A stretch of 64,000 nucleotides of DNA. Source: Gorsachius magnificus (Eukaryota > Chordata > Aves > Pelecaniformes > Ardeidae). Both the position numbers and the translations under genes were made by a program. Where the stretch lies: positions 11,888,984 through 11,952,983 of the forward strand of contig CM067082.1 of NCBI GenBank assembly GCA_034008185.1, written 5' to 3'. Of the stretch, positions 36,636-48,776 are shown piece by piece. The notes under the pieces were generated by a model, which was given only the letters and a program-made list of their open reading frames with translations, had not been told where the DNA came from and ran no database searches. How positions within the stretch are numbered: the stretch's first letter is position 1; each line of letters begins with the position of its first letter.

Positions 36636-39543
36636 ATAATGTATTAGTTAAATAGTACTGCATCTTGCCAAAATGACATTATTATAACATCATCCCTTAC
36701 AATTACTAGCACAGCTGAATCAATAATGTGGATAGTATAAAGAAAAACTGGCTACAATGGAACTATAAATTCTGCAGAAATTATTGTAGCAATTTTCTAG
36801 TGGTTTGGAATAAGCTTCCTAAACCTCTAAACCATTTCAGCAGATTGTCTGCCCCATGCAACAATTCTGTTAAAACTATCGTTTGCTTGTGGCAACATTT
36901 TTTAGCCAGTAGACACGAGCCCGGGGAATTTGCATCCCATGGAAATATAGCTCTGTCAGAAAAAGGCAAAGTTGCCTGCAACTTGCATCTATTGACTTAA
37001 AGTATCCTAATAGATTTAATCTTGTTTTTCTTGATATCGGGGTCAAACCTGCATTGTGTGATAGATCTTTAGCTTACACGAATTAGCAAAGAACCACTGA
37101 AATTAAGGAGAGTAATGTCATTTACCTCTAGCTGAGGAACTATTCCTTGTTTTCAGCTAAGTGCTATTTCATTTCCATTTTGTATGCCACAGTGAATACA
37201 TTTTGGAACATCCTAAAATTAATTGCCTGAATATATTTGGTCTGTAAAGTTAGACTGACGATATAGTAATTCTTTCTAACGTTTCTTGCTGTTAATTAGT
37301 GTGCCCGTAGCTCAAAGAAATAGTATTTTGTTTCATTCACTTCCTGGGTAGATAAACCCTAAATATAAAAGATTAAATAATAATCAGTTCCAAAACTGTG
37401 AATGTTTTCAGATCTGTAAAGAAACTGATTGGATTTACGAGATTGCATTGGGCTGGCTCATCTAGCAGCAGCCCACAGTGGCCCACAGCTAATGGGGGAC
37501 TGAAAAGAGGCAGAGGATTTTCAGCTCGCCCAGAACTCCACCAAGCTCCCTGCGCTTCAGTGGAGTTGAAAATGCTCAGCACCTGTTTCATCAGGCCAAC
37601 AGATGGTCTCAATTTGAGGAGACCCATAGGCAAAATAACCTTCATTTACTCCAGGCTCTCATGACATTCTACGTTGCTGTGCTTGCCTTAAATGCTTTGT
37701 GGATGAAGAAACTCTGATGTATTATATAAAATAGGCAATGTATGCTTTGTTAACAGATCCGAGCACTCAGATTCACTTCACTTATTATAAGCCCACTTCA
37801 AAACCTGTTGAAACTGATAGAAAGATTTCTGGGGGCTTTAACTTGGCTTGGATCATGATCCATGGAGAGATCCAGCATTAATATTGGTCCTTTTAGTCTG
37901 TGGGCTTCATGAGACAGGGTTTTTTGTTGAAATACCAGCTGATATTTGGGCACCATTCCTCCCTCTTCTTGTTTGTGATTCTATAGTGTATATGTTGTTC
38001 AGGTGATCTAACCTAAAAGCAACAGCAGTTGTTTTATTTTTCAAGTAGATCGAGTTCTTGATCCACGTCACACTGCAGGCACAAGAACACTGTCCAGCAA
38101 AAGAGCAAGCGTGAGTAATAGAAATAGAGAGAGTTGGGAATAGAAATTAACTGGAAACACAAATGGCTATAACATAATCTTTTAATGTGCTTCCCAGCTT
38201 CTGAATGGAACAAATTTATTCAGAAGTACACACTTTACTCGGAGAGGTGATTCTATATGCTGGCATATGGTTATCCCATAATGATATACAAATACCATAT
38301 TTTCCATTTCTTTATTTTATGCCATGAATAATTATCTGCATTATAACATCTGAAATCTAAGTCGGGTCTATTGTATGATTGTCTGTACAGCTTAAAAGAC
38401 CTAACACTTTTACTCTGGAATAAAAGTCCTACTTACAATTCATCTGAACACGGGCCATCATGAATTGTCAAGGTTGAGTTCTTTCTGCTTCTTTCATGCT
38501 AATTGACATGGCTTTTGACATTGTGGTAAAATATGCTCATATTTTGGGACTGGAACAAAAAGGACAGTGGATCTGGTGGGTGGAGGAAAAGCCCTCCGGT
38601 GGAGCAAGTCTCAGGATTCATTACACTCTATAAACAGTGACATTTCCGGATCAACAGTGCAGGAATGTTAGGGCATATCGTATATTTGTCTGCTGACATG
38701 AGAAGATTAGACTCAACAATCAAATTAAAGAATTGTCAGTGCCACAGTTCTCTGTTACCCATGGATATAAGAATATAATTGTTTCCTCTCTTATACATTT
38801 CCCCCTAAGCCACCCATCTGAACACAGCAGAAAGATTCAAACAGAAATTTCCCCCCCATTAAAATATAGACATTTACATAAATGATACCGTGCTCCACAT
38901 TGTTTGATGTTGATTTATATTGGTAGTAGTGAGGTTTCATATTCGAGAAAGGGTATCGAAAAGCTTTCTTGCACTCATGGAAGTCAAATAAACAGCCACT
39001 GCACCTCAGGCAAAGCAGTTAGGTTGGTGAAACGACACTTTATACAGTGCAGACCACTGCTTTCTTTACAAGACATCCTAGGAGTTCCAGCCAACATGAG
39101 GATCTGGATGTTTCTGTGATCTGCCTTGGGTCAGAGACACCAAGGCCCAACTTACAGATGTCAGAGCTGGTGGGAAGGAGGCATCTGAGGACACTGTAGG
39201 AAGTCCATTTGTCTAATTAAGTAGTGTCTGTCATGGTGTCCAATGGATACTGGCAAAAGGATATCGAAAAGTGTTTCAGTTCTACTGATGTAGAGGGTAA
39301 AGGACTGTTAGGTGTGAGGAGACCCGTAAAGATGCCTGAACTGAAAGAAAATACTGAATCCAAGACTGTTCAAGGCCAGGGCACCTACACATTCTCTCAG
39401 GGAACAAGGAAGCACCTTTGATGGATGTTTGGAAAATAAGGTCCACTAAGGCAGAGACTAAGATGTCTCAGGGGTGTCACTGCATCAGTGATGCTCTTAC
39501 AGACCTAAAAGTGACAGAAGGAGTCAATATTTAAAATGCTTCC

Positions 39544-39568
39544 TTTTTTTTTTTTTTTTTTTTTTTTT
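39544..39568. repeat. Poly-T homopolymer (25 nt)
   Basis: An uninterrupted run of 25 T, the longest mononucleotide run in the window. If this were a minus-strand poly(A) tail, the retrocopy body would lie to its right, but none is recognisable. Confidence 0.9.
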
Positions 39569-41143
39569 GTGATGAAAGCTGTCTTTTATTGCAATTTTTT
39601 CATATGATTTTATAATCCTTTAAAAGCTGGTAGTTACGAATCTTTTGGCCACTTTTGCACAGAACTGAAGTAAATTTCTACATGAGCATAAGTATTGCCT
39701 ATTTGTTACTATGATGACAACAGGGTTATGTGTGTACTGTTCTAGTGCTGTGTAAAACCAAAAGTGACATGGTATTTTCCTATGAGAGGATCTTAATGAA
39801 CCTCCTAATGAGATGCTCTTAGTGAATCTTGAATCTTAACAGGTCACCCATAGTCAGACCTATGTACTATCTATCTATTTTTTGGCTAAATGCTACCTGT
39901 AGTTTAAATTTTCAGATGCAGTTAAAATTATCTTTCAGCTTTGTTCATACTCAGACTGGTCAAATGTTACGCTGAAGTTAACTTCTGAGCCATTTTACAC
40001 TGGCACAGCACTGATGTAGTATATGTCAGGATTTAATACATGCCCTTTCCAAAGAGATCATAATGATAACTGAGATCCTGCGTAGACCAGGAAACCTACA
40101 GTGATTTTTCCTTCCTATCACACATGCACCCAGACATATGCTCAGTTCCCTTTATGAAAGCTACCAAATGTTCTGATTCTATTCATAGTAAAAATAGAAG
40201 AGGTTGTAGAAACCTAAGATGCTAATAAACAATAAATACTGTTTTTATCGCTGATTCCAATGTAATTGAGAAAGATAAATAGGTCTTTTCTTCAGGACTG
40301 AAATACAATATCCACTGAAATTAGTATGAAATAATGTCATGTTAACTTCAGTGGGCACAGGATCAGACTATGGATATTTAAATGGCAAGTCCTCAGTGGT
40401 AGAAAATATAGAGATAATGGACAAGCGAGGCACTGTCAAAGTGGTCTCCCCGGAAGGTTTCTGGCACCTTTGGGAGCCCAACATTTCCAGTAGAACTATT
40501 GTGATTTACAGATTGAGTAATATTTCTTCCTTCCTCTAGGTCCGTATTTGTCGTGTGCTTGTCCATGAAAGAAGTTTTTTCTTGTATTTGAAAGGCTAGT
40601 AATCTTCTCCTTCAGATATTCCCAGACTTCTACTCATCCTGATTAGATTATTGGATAAGCATATTTCATAAGGACAGAAGGGAGTGTTATGACCAGCTAT
40701 TGTGATGTTATGAATAATACAGGAGAAACAATATTTATCTTGCAGTTCCTGCATAGAGCTTAAATATTACTCTCGTGATCATTCTTGGAAACATGTCTCT
40801 CCTTAGTCTTTTCTGGTATGACTTTCAAGGAGAGGTTGAGGGCTAAAATATGTCTTTTATAAGTTATATCTAGTGCATGTGGACACTATAAAGAGAGATC
40901 TCTGTTCATTTAGTATGTGGGAAAAAGGAATTTCACCCAGGAAAATAACTTCAACAAAATAATTTTATTTATTAAAATGTGATTCCCAAGTCAATCATTT
41001 TTTTTTCATCATTGATGGTTGAAATTATTCAATTTGGCTGTACTCACTTGTGCATCAATTTAGTAAAAGGGCATATTGGTTCCTGTCCTGCCTGGCCTTT
41101 TATTGAAGTAAAATTAAACAATTTCAGGATTCAATTATTAATA

Positions 41144-41181
41144 TCTTCCATCTATAAACCATGTCTTCATCTATAAACCAT
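41144..41181. repeat. 20-bp tandem duplication (two units)
   Basis: TCTTCCATCTATAAACCATG followed by TCTTCATCTATAAACCAT, one base shorter in the second copy. A local slippage duplication. Confidence 0.75.
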
Positions 41182-44100
41182 ATTGACATTCAGTCTAGAC
41201 ATCTCAAGAGGGGATTCACTTCATGAATATCAATAAACAGGTTGTAAGGAGACTGGGAATATTAAATTATTTCAAAGCGTTTGACAGTTGACAATGTTAA
41301 TACAATAATTAAAAGCTCACATCCCTTTAAAAAAAAGGCTGCTCAGCATTTCCATGTAGGAAGCGGCAAAGTCCTCAGAAGGTGTAAATCAACATTGCCG
41401 TGCTGTCGGTACTCGACCTGTCTGGGTTTCCACCAGTCCCTGCACTACCTTCACAAATAAGGAAATATTCTTTTTGCCCCAAAAGTGGCTTCAAGAACTG
41501 CCTTAACCTCAGTTTGTGCCCAGTTTGGCATTAACTTTTCAGCCATAAGGAGGTAAAAAATCATTGGAAAATGCAAATCCTATCCTGCATTAGACTGCTC
41601 CTTTGAAAAGGAAGCGGCAGATAACCCAGTACATTGAAGACCTGGCTCCCCACCCGAGATGCAATTTGGAAAGCACTGAGCTGGAGAGCAAATGGTAAAA
41701 ATCCACAGTAGAGTCTTTCTGCCTCTCTCAGTACAGCGCGTGTAAAGCTTCCCTGGGTAGGAATCCATCAACTCAGAAAAATCTAATGATGAAAGACAGT
41801 AGATTTCTGTCAGGCATTTGTCTTAGCAATGACCTTCTGTGAGAAAATAGAACAATTGACCACAGGAACACAAATCATGTCAGGGGCTTCTTCGAAATTG
41901 CTTCTTGAGCTGGCTGAAACCTAATATCAATAGGCTATGTGTTCGAAAACAGGGAAGGCAAAAAAAAAAAATAAATCATAAAGCATTTAGGGTTCTTAAA
42001 AAAAGGTAATGCAATAAATATAACACTGTCCCACTATGGTGGTACCCCACTATGTTTTAGTTTACTTGGCTAAAATACCACTAGCTTAACATACATCTCT
42101 TGAGTAACGGACTGTTGATGTGATCGCTCAGTGCTTCCCTCTTCTTACTGCTTGGACTGGAGGCAGGCTGATAATTTGGCTGTAATTTTTGGAGAGGAGT
42201 TGGGCAATTATATCGATAACAAAGATTCAGAATAACTATTGTTAATACTAACTAAATCTTGGGAGAAATACTCAGCCTTAGGTAGTGGTTAAGACATTTC
42301 TCACTTCAGTGGGATTAAAACCTGATGACATTTAATATGAGTGAACTGAGAGCTTTTCAGCCCTCGCAGTTGTAACCTAAACTTGCCATTGCACAAGACG
42401 TTAATTAAAACTGTCTTTAATATTTGCCATTTGGAACTTAATTAACAAATATTGAAGACAATGCCATGTGTGCTTATTTTGCATGTAACCCGCATCTCCT
42501 ACAAAATATTGCCAATAATTTCAGTTGTAACCCATGGGTGCGCAAAAATGAAGCAGGTTGTATCCCTAAACTGATGACACTTTAATAAGTGGAAACAGCT
42601 CAAGGTGTGAACTCACTCCCATGAGGGAGGCAGCTCAAACCCAGGTTGAAAGGTGCATTCAGGCTCACCTCTCTCGTTAAGACCATGCACTCCAGGCTCC
42701 CACTGCTGCCTCTTTGCCCTCTCACCAGCCATCCGATGCTTCCCCCCTCCTCCCTCTCTTCCACTCCACTTCTACCTCTCCATCAGAACCACAGAGCCCA
42801 GCCTAATCAGCTTAGTGCTTTGGGCTCTTCCTAGGACCCCATTTCACAGGTGAAGTTGCTGTGTCTTGCAGAGGAGGCACACCTCAGGACCGCCTGATCT
42901 ACCCATGAAGTTCATAGCTGGGCTGTGCATGACTTGAGGACCTAGGCTGTGAGGCTTTTAGCCACTTGCCCAGCTTGACACTTGTGGGTGGACATCAGCT
43001 GGACCTTCCTATCCCTCTTAGATGAGTGTTAAAGTGGAGACAGGGATGACCTCTGATGTGTGCCCTTTGAATATGCGTGTATCAGTGGCTTGGCTAGAAA
43101 AAGACTAAAACAAATGAGTGCCTGCAGCATCTGACAGCACCGATCTCTTCATGAAATACCACTGATGGTTAATGCAGGATTTACTATCTGCTGCAAATTG
43201 CTGGGTGATCCTCAAGATCCAGGCACTGTCCCCAGTGGCCTGTGCTGTGCCAGGAAGCCACTGGCAATTGCCAGCTGCATGGAAAGAGCCTCTTGCAAGA
43301 TGATGCCCCACACTGCCGGAGGGACCGGGCAGCATAGAGGGGCAGCAGTGCTGCAATGTCAGTGGTTCCCCTAGATCTCGTCTGGGGCGCTGGTCCATCC
43401 AACCCCCTTCCCTTCTCTAGCAATGGGATGCCAAGCATGTACCGCCAGCCCTGAAGTTGCTGGGCTATATGTATCCCTGTTTCCCGAAACTCTCAGGGGT
43501 TTGATTCAGATTTCTATCTTATCAGAAGCGACAGTTTGTAGGACTACTGCTTTTGAAGAATTATTGGTCCTCTCTAGTTGAAACATACTAATTACTGTTC
43601 TGCTGGTTGCCTTCAGTGCAGACAAATTGTCATTCATTGTGAGAGAAATGCTGCCCTCCAGCTGTCAGGGCAAGTTATTAGTAATCCTGACCCAGTCTTA
43701 CACTTTAACAAATGTGCTTTATAAAAAAAGTATCAGAAAGACTAATGAACCCTGCTCATCATCGGTAATCAGTCAGGATTAAAAATTACTGTCACCAAAA
43801 CGTCAGGGGGTGATACTGGCTTTCGAGGTGACTGCAGGGCACTGTCTCTCGGTACACTGGTTTGCCGCTAGTCAATGAGTGTAAAAGACTCTCAAAAGCA
43901 TAATTGTAAAAAATAGCTAAAATGCACTTAAGATAAATATTACAGTAAGTTCTACAGGGCACAATTTCATTTTATTTTGGCTGGGGCTATTTTTCTTTCT
44001 GCTTTAACAGAATTTAGGTAAATGCCCATTTTAGCATCAAGGGTATTTTCTTTTAAGGAACGGCATCCAGTGGAGCATTGACATACCAAATGGGTGTGTG

Positions 44101-45775
44101 CTTGTTGCATCTATGTCTGCATCTGCACATTTATTTAAGATCTGTCAGACTAAAAAGTACCCCTTTTGTTTCATGATGGTAAATTTAGGTATGTGCATAG
44201 ATGACGCTGAGCAAGGACATGGGCTACTGAAATGCAGAATTGTGTCAGAAACGTGTGCACGGTGCTTGCTGGCTCCTTACTATTCTGCCTACACCACTTC
44301 CCCATCCTTTTGCATGTACGTATTGAATTAAGCATGGAAAAACATGTCCAGGGAGATATTTTGATGATTTAGGAACTTTAATGTGACCCTGTAATTTCTT
44401 AGCCATGTTTTTCCCACTTTGCTTTCCCATATAAGACAATAAGGTTAAGAATAATTTGCACACGTAAATCCTTTCCCCTCCAATTTACATTTCCACTTAA
44501 CCAAGGCTGATAAATCACTCTAACCAGTAGTCAGTGTGGTTATCTTCTGCCATCAGGCTCTCATGTAACTCTCCTATGTGAACAAAAACCAATACGTCAA
44601 GGTCCCTGTCACTCTTCCTGGCTGCTGTAGTATATTGACAGCATCTAAATGTCTCCTTGGATTGACTGCTGCCAAGCGTGGGGCTGTTGAAGTGCTTTGC
44701 TCGGGATTCTGGGGCTGTTCAGAAATCTTTCCATAAGCCCTTTACAGTCTCTCCTTTGCCGTATAGAGAAAATCCTCGTATAGTGTAGATCAGGCCATCT
44801 TATTTCAAATCAATAGAGAACTATCAGCTCCCCCCAGATCCGGATCTGAACCATGATGTTTATCAGTTTTCTGGAAGGAGGAAGAATGTGTGTGGTGGTG
44901 CTGGGGGGGTGGAGAAATTCCCAGTTTGCATGCTACTGTATTTGAGCAGGGGAGAATTTACACACTCATTCACTCCTTCTTAGGAGACATAGCTCTTCCT
45001 ATTTGCCTCTGATAATTTGAAGGACGTTGCTAAAATGTCAGAGGAATGGTCCTTCCTTCATTGGTACAATTTTATACCAACAGATAAAATCCCAAACATG
45101 CAGAAGAAAATTCCCTGTCAGTTTACCTATATTTCACTCCCTGATTTGCCGTATTTGCTCTGACTAGTACATAAGATGGATGCAAATAACTTATATATTG
45201 GACAAAATCTTACTGTGATTAACAGGTACCTGGTTTCTTCCTTGCAAAATACCTCTGAGTTAATATGGGATGATATTAGAGAGAAAGCATCATTTTGGGA
45301 ATGTTAAAGCCTATGTCTCTATCAGTCACAAAACTAACACACAATATCTTGAACTTAGCAATTAAACACTAATGGAAGCACGTTGCCTTGGAATTAAGTA
45401 GAAGTTTTTTGAAATGCTTCAATTCCCAATGCACTTCAGAAAAATGTGAGTTGTATCCCAGTACCAATTCCCCAGGGACCATCTGGGCCAGCAGACTGTG
45501 CATGTGACTAAATTTTCTGGAACTCATAAACTTTTCAAGACAGTTTTAATTGCTCAAAGGAGGAAGGGTAGTAATTGGGAGAGAGAAAGCTAGCTGGTAT
45601 TTTCTCTAGGTAAGTGTTTTCTCTCTGTCTCAGCAACTCAGAGCCTTTTTTTGTTTGTCTGTTCAAACACCTTGCCTTGGTTTGGAACAAGACAGTCAAT
45701 TAGGGTAGGTAGGTAATCACCAGGGATTAGATCCACATGTAATTGGGAACATTAATTTGACAGGAAAGACTTTCT

Positions 45776-45826
45776 TTAGGGGAAAAAGAAAAAAAAAAAA
45801 AAAAAAGAAAGAAAAAAGAGAAAGCA
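45776..45826. repeat. Purine (A/G) tract with A18 run
   Basis: An almost pure A/G stretch including an 18-A run at 45789-45806 and GAAA repeats. The lysine-rich short frame over it is an artefact. Confidence 0.8.
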
Positions 45827-46500
45827 GTGCTGAGCTTTTCAGTGCCTGGAGCAGAATATGTCAGTGTCTCGGTTCCAAGGGTGGGGAAGTCCGTAAATCA
45901 CAGGGATCGCTGTTTTCTGTGGGAATACTGAACCTGTGCTTCGGTGACGCATGTGAGAATTAAAGAATCCCAGAAGACTTGAAACTGTTTTCAAAAGGTG
46001 CTCAGAGCTTAATTACTAGAGGAGTTTTTCGTTATCAAGCCTGAAAGGCTCCGTGTTGATCTTTTTGTGGGATATGATGTGAATATTAAGTGTCAGACAC
46101 CCTGTACATCAGCCTGCCAGACTTTCTGGGCAAAACATGTTGCTTTTTAGCAAGGTGTCTCATCGGAGGCAGGTTTTACCTCACAGTTTACGCTTGCTGT
46201 GGGGTACCTGCTACCAACTGAGCTTTCACACTGTTCAGCTGAATGCGGTGTGGTGCATTTTCACTCCAGGGCTTGTCTCCTGGAGAAGTTAATGGGCTGA
46301 AGGGTAGGGTGAGTACTTGCAAGCCACAGTTTGGAAGAGGAGCAAGTTACCTCATACTTTCTGTGGACTAAGAGCATCTACACAGAATGTAAGTGCACTG
46401 TGGCTGGCATGCGGCAAATCCCAACCCCAAAGTGCTGCACCAACTCTGAAAGAGCTCTTTATGAAAATAGGTTTGCAGTGATGTATTTGTATGAAGTCTT

Positions 46501-46694
46501 ATCATAGAATCATAGAATGTTTTGGGTTGGAAGGGACCTTTAGCGGTCATCTAGTCCAACTCCCTGCTGTGAGCAGGGGCATCTTCAACTCGATCAGGTT
46601 GCTCAGAGCCCAGTCCAGCCTGGTCTTGAATGTTTCCAGGGATGGGGCCTCCACTGCCTCTCTGGGCAGCCTGTTCCAGTGTTTCACTACCCTA
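46501..46694 (-). mobile_element. CR1 LINE 3' end
   Basis: On the plus strand it opens with ATCATAGAATCATAGAATGT (inverted octamer tail) and continues through TTGGAAGGGACC and GGCAGCCTGTTCCAGTGTTT, the mirror image of the 3' end at 9345-10208. Only ~195 bp remain. Same subfamily as 9345-10208 and 32402-32900. Confidence 0.93.
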
Positions 46695-46867
46695 AGTCTT
46701 GAGGTTAAGTGATGCAAACCTTGCTGCTCTGCTACAGTTCATGGGTACTTGGCAACAAAAAGTGTGCAGAAGGCACAAACCACTGCAAATGCAGTGACTA
46801 TTTCATTTAAAGATATTAATTTTTTTCTCTATGAAGCAAAGTGGAGCACAAAAACATTGCTCAGTGC
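46695..46867. other. Short unique spacer inside the CR1 cluster
   Basis: About 170 bp without recognisable repeat similarity between the 46501-46694 copy and the nested CR1 group. Confidence 0.5.
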
Positions 46868-47031
46868 CTGTACTCCTGGGCTGCATTAGGCAGGGCATGG
46901 CCAGCAGGTTGAGGGAGGTGATCCTTCCCTTCTGCTGTGCCCTGGTGAGCCACATCTGGGTCCTATATCCAGAGCTGGGCTCCCCAGTTCAAGAGAGACA
47001 TGGACATACTGGAGCTCACAAAAATGATGAA
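46868..47031 (+). mobile_element. Outer CR1 (oldest), left part
   Basis: On the plus strand it resembles the CR1 RT C-terminal region: GGCTGCATTAGGCAGGG, GAGGGAGGTGATCCTTCCCT, CCAGAGCTGGGCTCCCCAGT, then ACAAAAATGATGA. It stops where a minus-strand CR1 tail begins. The next expected CR1 sequence (GAGCATCTTTCATACAAAG..., for the usual GAGCACCTCTCCTATGAGG) is found about 2.3 kb downstream at 49321, so both pieces are one interrupted element. Confidence 0.8.
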
Positions 47032-48238
47032 TAGAATCATAGAATTATAGAATATCTTGAGTTTGAAGGGACACATAAGGATCATCGAGTATAAATCCCT
47101 GCTCCTCACAGGACTACCTAAAACTAAACCATATGACTAAGCATTGTCCAGACGCTCCTTGAAGTCTTTACAGGTTTGGTGCTGTGACCACTTCCCTGAG
47201 GAGATTGTTCCAGTGAGCAACTACCCTCTCAGTGAAGAACACTTTCCTAATGTCCAGTCTGAACTGATGCAGCTTTATTTCATGTCCTCACTGGTCACCA
47301 GAGAGAGGAGATCAGCACCTCCCCCTCCACTGCCCTCCTTGAGGAAGCTGTAGGCTGCAATGGAGTCACCCCTCAGCCTTCTCTTCTCTGAGCTGAACAA
47401 ACCAAGTCACTCCTCATAAGTGTTGCCCTCAAGACCTTTCACCATCTTGGTTGCCCTTCTCTGGACACACTCTAATAGTTTGGTGTCCTTCTGATAATGA
47501 GATGCCAAAAACTGCACACAGTACTCGAGGTGGGGCTGCATCAGTGCAGTGTAGAGTGGGACAATCACCTCTCTCGACTGGCTGGCTATGCTGTGCTTGA
47601 TGCATGCCAGGACATGGTTGGCCCTTTTGGCTGCTGGGGCACAGTGTTGCCTCATATCCAACTTGCCATGAATCTAGACACCCAGATCTCTTTTCATGGG
47701 GCTGCTCTCCAGCTTCTCATCCCCCAGTTTGTAGATATAACCGGGATTACCCCACCCCAGGTGGAGAATCCTGCACTTGCTCTTGTTATATTTCATATGG
47801 TTGGTGACTGTCCACCTCTCTAGTCTATCCAGATCTCTCTGTAAGGCCTCCCTACCCTCGAGGAAGTCCACAGCTCCTCCTAGCTTGTATTGTTGGCAAA
47901 CTTACTTAATGCACATTCAATTCCTGCATCCAGATCATTTATAAAAACATTGAAGAGCACTGGCCCTAAAATTGAGCCCTGGGGAACCCCGCTGGTGACT
48001 GGCCGCCAGCCTGATGTAACCCCATTTACTGTAACTCTTTGAGCCCCACACATCAGCCAGTTGCAATATTATGGACTTGTCTGGCTGTGTGCTGGACATT
48101 TTGTCCAGAAGGATACTGTGAGAGACAGGATGAAAAGTTTTGCTAAAAACCAAAGCCACCACATCTGCTGGCTTCCTTTGGTCAACTAGATGGATGAACT
48201 TGTCATAAAAGGAAATTAAATTGGTTAAGCAGGACAAG
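47032..48238 (-). mobile_element. Inner CR1 (minus), 3' segment
   Basis: The minus-strand CR1 starts its 3' tail at 47032 (AGAATCATAGAATTATAG on plus). Going upstream on its own strand it holds RT pieces: [42 protein letters not shown] (47973-47990) and VSHSILLDKM. The frame is broken several times. It is interrupted at 48238 by a plus-strand CR1 insert and resumes at 48431. Confidence 0.9.
47407..48237 (-). pseudogene. Decayed CR1 reverse transcriptase (palm to C-terminus)
   Basis: Pieces of one RT gene in several frames. The motif equivalent to the first catalytic Asp region reads VFSKTFHPVSH, with the usual aspartate positions replaced by Val and His. The FADD equivalent at 47889-47900 reads FANN, so both catalytic aspartates there are lost, followed by an in-frame stop. 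GVPQGS at 47973-47990 is in a different frame from the flanking VSHSILLDKM block, showing a frameshift. The gene is dead. Confidence 0.85.
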
Positions 48239-48430
48239 CATTGGAACAGGCTGCCTGGAGAGGTGGTGGAGTCACCATCCCTGGTGTTTAAAGGTGTTTA
48301 AAAGATGTGTAGACGTGGTGCTTAGGGACATGGTTTAGTGGTGGAATGGCAGTGTTAGGTTAACGGTTGGACTTGGTGATCTTAAAGGGCTTTTCCAACC
48401 TAAGCAATTCTATGATTCTATGATTCTATG
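48239..48430 (+). mobile_element. Nested CR1 3' end, first insert
   Basis: About 190 bp beginning CATTGGAACAGGCTGCC and ending with a triple ATTCTATG tail at 48430. It lies inside the minus-strand CR1: the host reads ...GCAGGACAAG before it and ACTTTCCCCTCATGAACC after it, which join without loss. CAAG is shared between host and insert at the 5' junction, so microhomology is likely. Same 3' type as 16650-17146. Confidence 0.9.
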
Positions 48431-48650
48431 ACTTTCCCCTCATGAACCCATTCTGGCTATGATCAATGGCTGCATTGTCTCTCAAGTGTTTTTCAATAAC
48501 CCCCAGAATAACCTTCTCCATAATTTTACCAGCCACTGAAGTGAGACTGACAGGCCTGTAATTACTAGAGTCTTCCTTTTTACCCTTTTTGAAAACTGGG
48601 ACATTCACCAGCTTCCAGTCAACTGGGACCCCTCCAGACTCCCAAGACCA
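48431..48650 (-). mobile_element. Inner CR1 (minus), middle segment
   Basis: Continues the interrupted RT gene. The frame at 48426-48608 (minus) carries VPVFKKGKKEDSSNYRPVSL and VAGKIMEKV, the conserved N-terminal RT block of CR1-like elements. It ends at the second insert. Confidence 0.9.
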
Positions 48651-48692
48651 TTGCTTAGGGACATGGTTTAGTTGCTTAGGGACATGGTTTAG
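48651..48692 (+). repeat. Perfect 21-bp tandem duplication at the insert's 5' edge
   Basis: The 21-bp unit TTGCTTAGGGACATGGTTTAG (first 20: TTGCTTAGGGACATGGTTTA) occurs at 48651-48671 and again, exactly, at 48672-48692. The unit starts with TTG, which is also the last host triplet. Perfect identity suggests it formed at or after integration of a fairly recent insert. Confidence 0.9.
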
Positions 48693-48776
48693 TGTTGGGA
48701 TGGCAGTGTTAGGTTAACGGTTGGACTTGATGATCTTAAAGGTCTTTTCCAACCTAAACAATTCTGTGATTCTGTG
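48651..48776 (+). mobile_element. Nested CR1 3' end, second insert
   Basis: About 125 bp of CR1 3' UTR with GACATGGTTTAG, CAGTGTTAGGTTAACGG and TTTTCCAACCTAAACAATTC, ending in ATTCTGTG repeats. It interrupts the minus-strand CR1 between CCAAGACCATTG and AAAAATAATGTAGAGG. Its 5' edge is duplicated in tandem. Confidence 0.9.

Larger units (their letters stand above)
32901..46500. other. Unique non-coding stretch, no gene supported
   Basis: The longest repeat-poor part before the CR1 cluster. It contains an exact 11-nt hairpin at 36611-36635, a T25 run at 39544-39568, a 20-bp tandem pair at 41144-41181, a motif-dense AT-rich segment at 42380-42540, an A/G tract at 45776-45826, and probable scraps of an ancient repeat near 37805-37860, 40338-40372 and 42295-42320. 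No frame could be tied to a protein family. Confidence 0.6.

Noticed and set aside
39544..39650. Possible processed pseudogene or SINE next to the T25 run
   Set aside because: No transcript body, SINE promoter boxes or flanking duplication could be seen beside the run.
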